Positions 62,588 through 64,000 of a DNA stretch of 64,000 bases are shown here, piece by piece. The notes under the pieces were generated by a model, which was not told where the DNA came from, ran no database searches, and worked only from the letters and a program-made list of their open reading frames with translations. Source of the stretch: Paludibacteraceae bacterium (GTDB lineage: Bacteria; Bacteroidota; Bacteroidia; Bacteroidales; Paludibacteraceae); assembly GCA_017451525.1 (NCBI GenBank), contig JAFTOD010000001.1, positions 248,001-312,000 on the forward strand, in the 5' to 3' direction. A program made the translations under genes and the position numbers. Position 1 is the stretch's first letter. Every line of letters starts with the position of its first letter.

Positions 62588-62618
62588 TTGCATAATTAAA
62601 AAAAAAGTAGTAATTTTG
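62588..62618 (+). promoter_or_regulatory. Promoter of the secreted phosphodiesterase-like gene
   Basis: TTG (62588-62590), 20 nt, TAATTTTG (62611-62618); 23 nt leader. Confidence 0.75.
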
Positions 62619-62641
62619 CGCAAATTTAATCAAAATCAGAT

Positions 62642-63724
62642 ATGAAACACATTTTTTCTCGATTGATGGTTGTTGCCCTATTCGTTCTAATGGCATGCAA
62701 CACCGCATTAGCGGACAACGACATGATGGTGCGATGCATTGCATTCTATAACCTCGAAAATCTATTCGACACCATTCATGATGAAGGTAAGAATGACTAT
62801 GAATACTTGCCTGATGGCGGTATGAAATGGACATCATTGAAGTATCAACACAAAATTCATAACATGGCATATGCCATTGCTCAATTAGGCACAGACGAAG
62901 ATCCTCGTGGGGCTGCGTGCATAGGCGTATCAGAGGTGGAGAATATCGGTTGTTTGCACGATCTCTGCAAAGAGTTGAAAGAGAAGCACAATCGCAATTA
63001 TGTACCTATCCTTTTGGAAGGTCCTGACCGCCGCGGTGTGGATGTGGGTTTCCTCTATAACCCCGATATGTTCAAGCCAGTGGGACAACCCAAAGGCTAC
63101 GAGCTGAAGGCACATTATGCAGATGGGGGTGTAGTGAGAAGCCGTTTGCAACTCTGGGTGTCGGGGTATTTGCTGGACGACAACCGCAAGATTGTGATGG
63201 ACAAGATTCATATCAGTGTGAACCACTGGCCTAGTCGCTATGGTGGCGAGGAGAGCAGTCGTGCCACCCGCGATACCGCAGCCATGCTCTGCAAACAAGT
63301 ATGTGACAGCATTTATATGCGCGAGCCTAATGCTAAGATCATCGTGATGGGCGACTTGAACGATGACCCATTCAATCACAGTTGCGCTGTAGTGATGGGA
63401 GCAAAAAAGACACGCGAAGAAGTAGAAGAACAAGGTTTCTTCAATACCATGTGGCAAAAATTAGACCGAGGAATAGGTAGTTTAGCATACCAAGGCAGTT
63501 GGAACCTCTTTGACCAAATATTCATCTCTGAGCCACTGATGAACGCAAAGAAAGAAGATGGGAAATGGATATACTGGAAGTCACAGATCTTCAATAAACC
63601 ATTCTTGACCGTACAAGAAGGCAAAGACAAAGGAACTCCGCTGCGTACAGTAAAGAGTGGTGTATGGCAAGACGGATATGCCGATCACTATCCAACAATG
63701 ATTTATCTACTAAAAAAGAAATAA
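62642..63724 (+). CDS. Secreted endonuclease/exonuclease/phosphatase family protein
   Basis: 360 aa. Signal peptide to about NTALADN. The EEP fold is recognisable: YNLENLFDTIHDE (Asn/Glu), GVSEVENIG (catalytic Glu), RRGVDVGFLYNP, VNHWPSRYGGEESSRATRD, VMGDLNDDPF (Asp-Asn) and the final ADHYPTMIYLL (His). These residues fit a metal-dependent phosphodiesterase. Substrate (nucleic acid, lipid or sugar phosphate) cannot be told. The DUF4290 gene follows 6 bp later. Confidence 0.88.
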   Translation: MKHIFSRLMVVALFVLMACNTALADNDMMVRCIAFYNLENLFDTIHDEGKNDYEYLPDGGMKWTSLKYQHKIHNMAYAIAQLGTDEDPRGAACIGVSEVENIGCLHDLCKELKEKHNRNYVPILLEGPDRRGVDVGFLYNPDMFKPVGQPKGYELKAHYADGGVVRSRLQLWVSGYLLDDNRKIVMDKIHISVNHWPSRYGGEESSRATRDTAAMLCKQVCDSIYMREPNAKIIVMGDLNDDPFNHSCAVVMGAKKTREEVEEQGFFNTMWQKLDRGIGSLAYQGSWNLFDQIFISEPLMNAKKEDGKWIYWKSQIFNKPFLTVQEGKDKGTPLRTVKSGVWQDGYADHYPTMIYLLKKK

Positions 63725-63730
63725 CAACGT

Positions 63731-64000
63731 ATGACAAATACTCTTAAGCCCAACGCACGTCCCGTGCGTATGCGCAACTACGGACGCATCATCGAAGATA
63801 TGGTAGCACTGGCTGCTCAAGAGCAAGATACCGAAAAGCAGCAAGCTATGGTGATATATATTGCGCAATGTATGCGACAGAAAAATGCGCAATGGAACAA
63901 AGAACAAGAATCGGGCATTGAACGCCTCAAAGAGGATATTGCTACCCTGTCTAACGGAGTGCTACAATGTGACTTCCCTAGTTTTGATGAAACGCTCGAA
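63731..64000 (+). CDS. DUF4290 family protein, 3' end missing
   Basis: 90 codons are visible from the ATG at 63731 to the right edge without a stop. The N-terminus (NARPVRMRNYGRIIEDMVALA) matches DUF4290, a soluble helical Bacteroidota family of unknown function and usually about 200 aa, often found beside murA. It is probably co-transcribed with the preceding secreted enzyme gene. Confidence 0.75.
   Translation, partial: MTNTLKPNARPVRMRNYGRIIEDMVALAAQEQDTEKQQAMVIYIAQCMRQKNAQWNKEQESGIERLKEDIATLSNGVLQCDFPSFDETLE

Noticed and set aside
1-64000. tRNA or rRNA genes, prophage, integron or conjugative element
   Set aside because: I looked for cloverleaf-like T-arm signatures, integrases, transposases and phage structural genes and found none.

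Overview
The window is a chromosomal stretch of a Bacteroidota bacterium, most likely an uncultured Bacteroidales. The sequence shows the Bacteroidota-type promoter (TTG, 19-20 nt, then TAnnTTTG) at about fifteen places, A-rich start contexts without Shine-Dalgarno sequences, several TTG start codons, and lineage-typical families (DUF4924, DUF4296, DUF4290, DUF4465, GldA-like ATPase, phospho-sugar mutase, type IX-like C-terminal domains). There are no phage genes, transposases, CRISPR arrays, rRNAs or tRNAs that I can see. Genus and family cannot be fixed from the sequence alone.

Layout. 1-7.5 kb (+): end of an S4 protein, DUF4924 protein, nth, tamB, comM. 7.5-25.9 kb (-): a small membrane-anchored surface protein and a secreted LRR protein; pnp; ribF with a NagX-like acyltransferase; the run metK-lspA-DUF4296-rplM-rpsI-rpsB-tsf; a secreted protein; pgm; an AspT-type transporter with a DUF4465 protein. 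26.2-37.3 kb (+): one long apparent transcription unit, mlaE-mlaF, a 96-aa propeptide-like protein, an M6 protease, xth, lptB, then an envelope-glycan block (kelch lipoprotein, Wzi-like barrel, GT2, GT2-kinase fusion, O-antigen-ligase-like protein). 37.3-44.2 kb (-): grpE-dnaJ followed by an outer-membrane protein, a TonB-receptor-like barrel and an LtaS-like transferase. 44.5-54.3 kb (+): an orphan small gene, a 6S-like RNA, a lipoprotein, a secreted endonuclease I, then murC-ftsQ-ftsA-ftsZ, a Wzz-like protein and comFC. 54.3-58 kb (-): a DedA protein and korA/korB. 58.3-64 kb: fprA (+), ssb-gldA-ruvB-yjjG (-), a secreted endonuclease/exonuclease/phosphatase-family protein and the start of a DUF4290 gene (+).

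Functionally this is mostly housekeeping (cell division, translation, DNA repair, SAM and flavin synthesis, 2-oxoacid oxidation) mixed with outer-membrane biogenesis (TamB, MlaEF, LptB, LPS-type glycan assembly).

The unusual content lies between the genes. (1) Spacers contain short tandem arrays with locus-specific sequence but clean periods of 7, 8, 9 or 11 bp; five are exactly 11 bp, several run over stop or start codons, and three lie in frame inside genes. (2) Operon spacers carry mini-hairpins of the form GGAC-stem-TAnAG whose stems differ but stay paired. (3) The metK leader looks like a SAM-II riboswitch with an insertion and an intrinsic terminator. (4) A 6S-like rod RNA carries the antisense of a Bacteroidota -7 element. 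(5) A 195-bp imperfect palindrome lies downstream of pgm. (6) Four promoters carry a dyad centred exactly 16.5 bp upstream of the -7 element.
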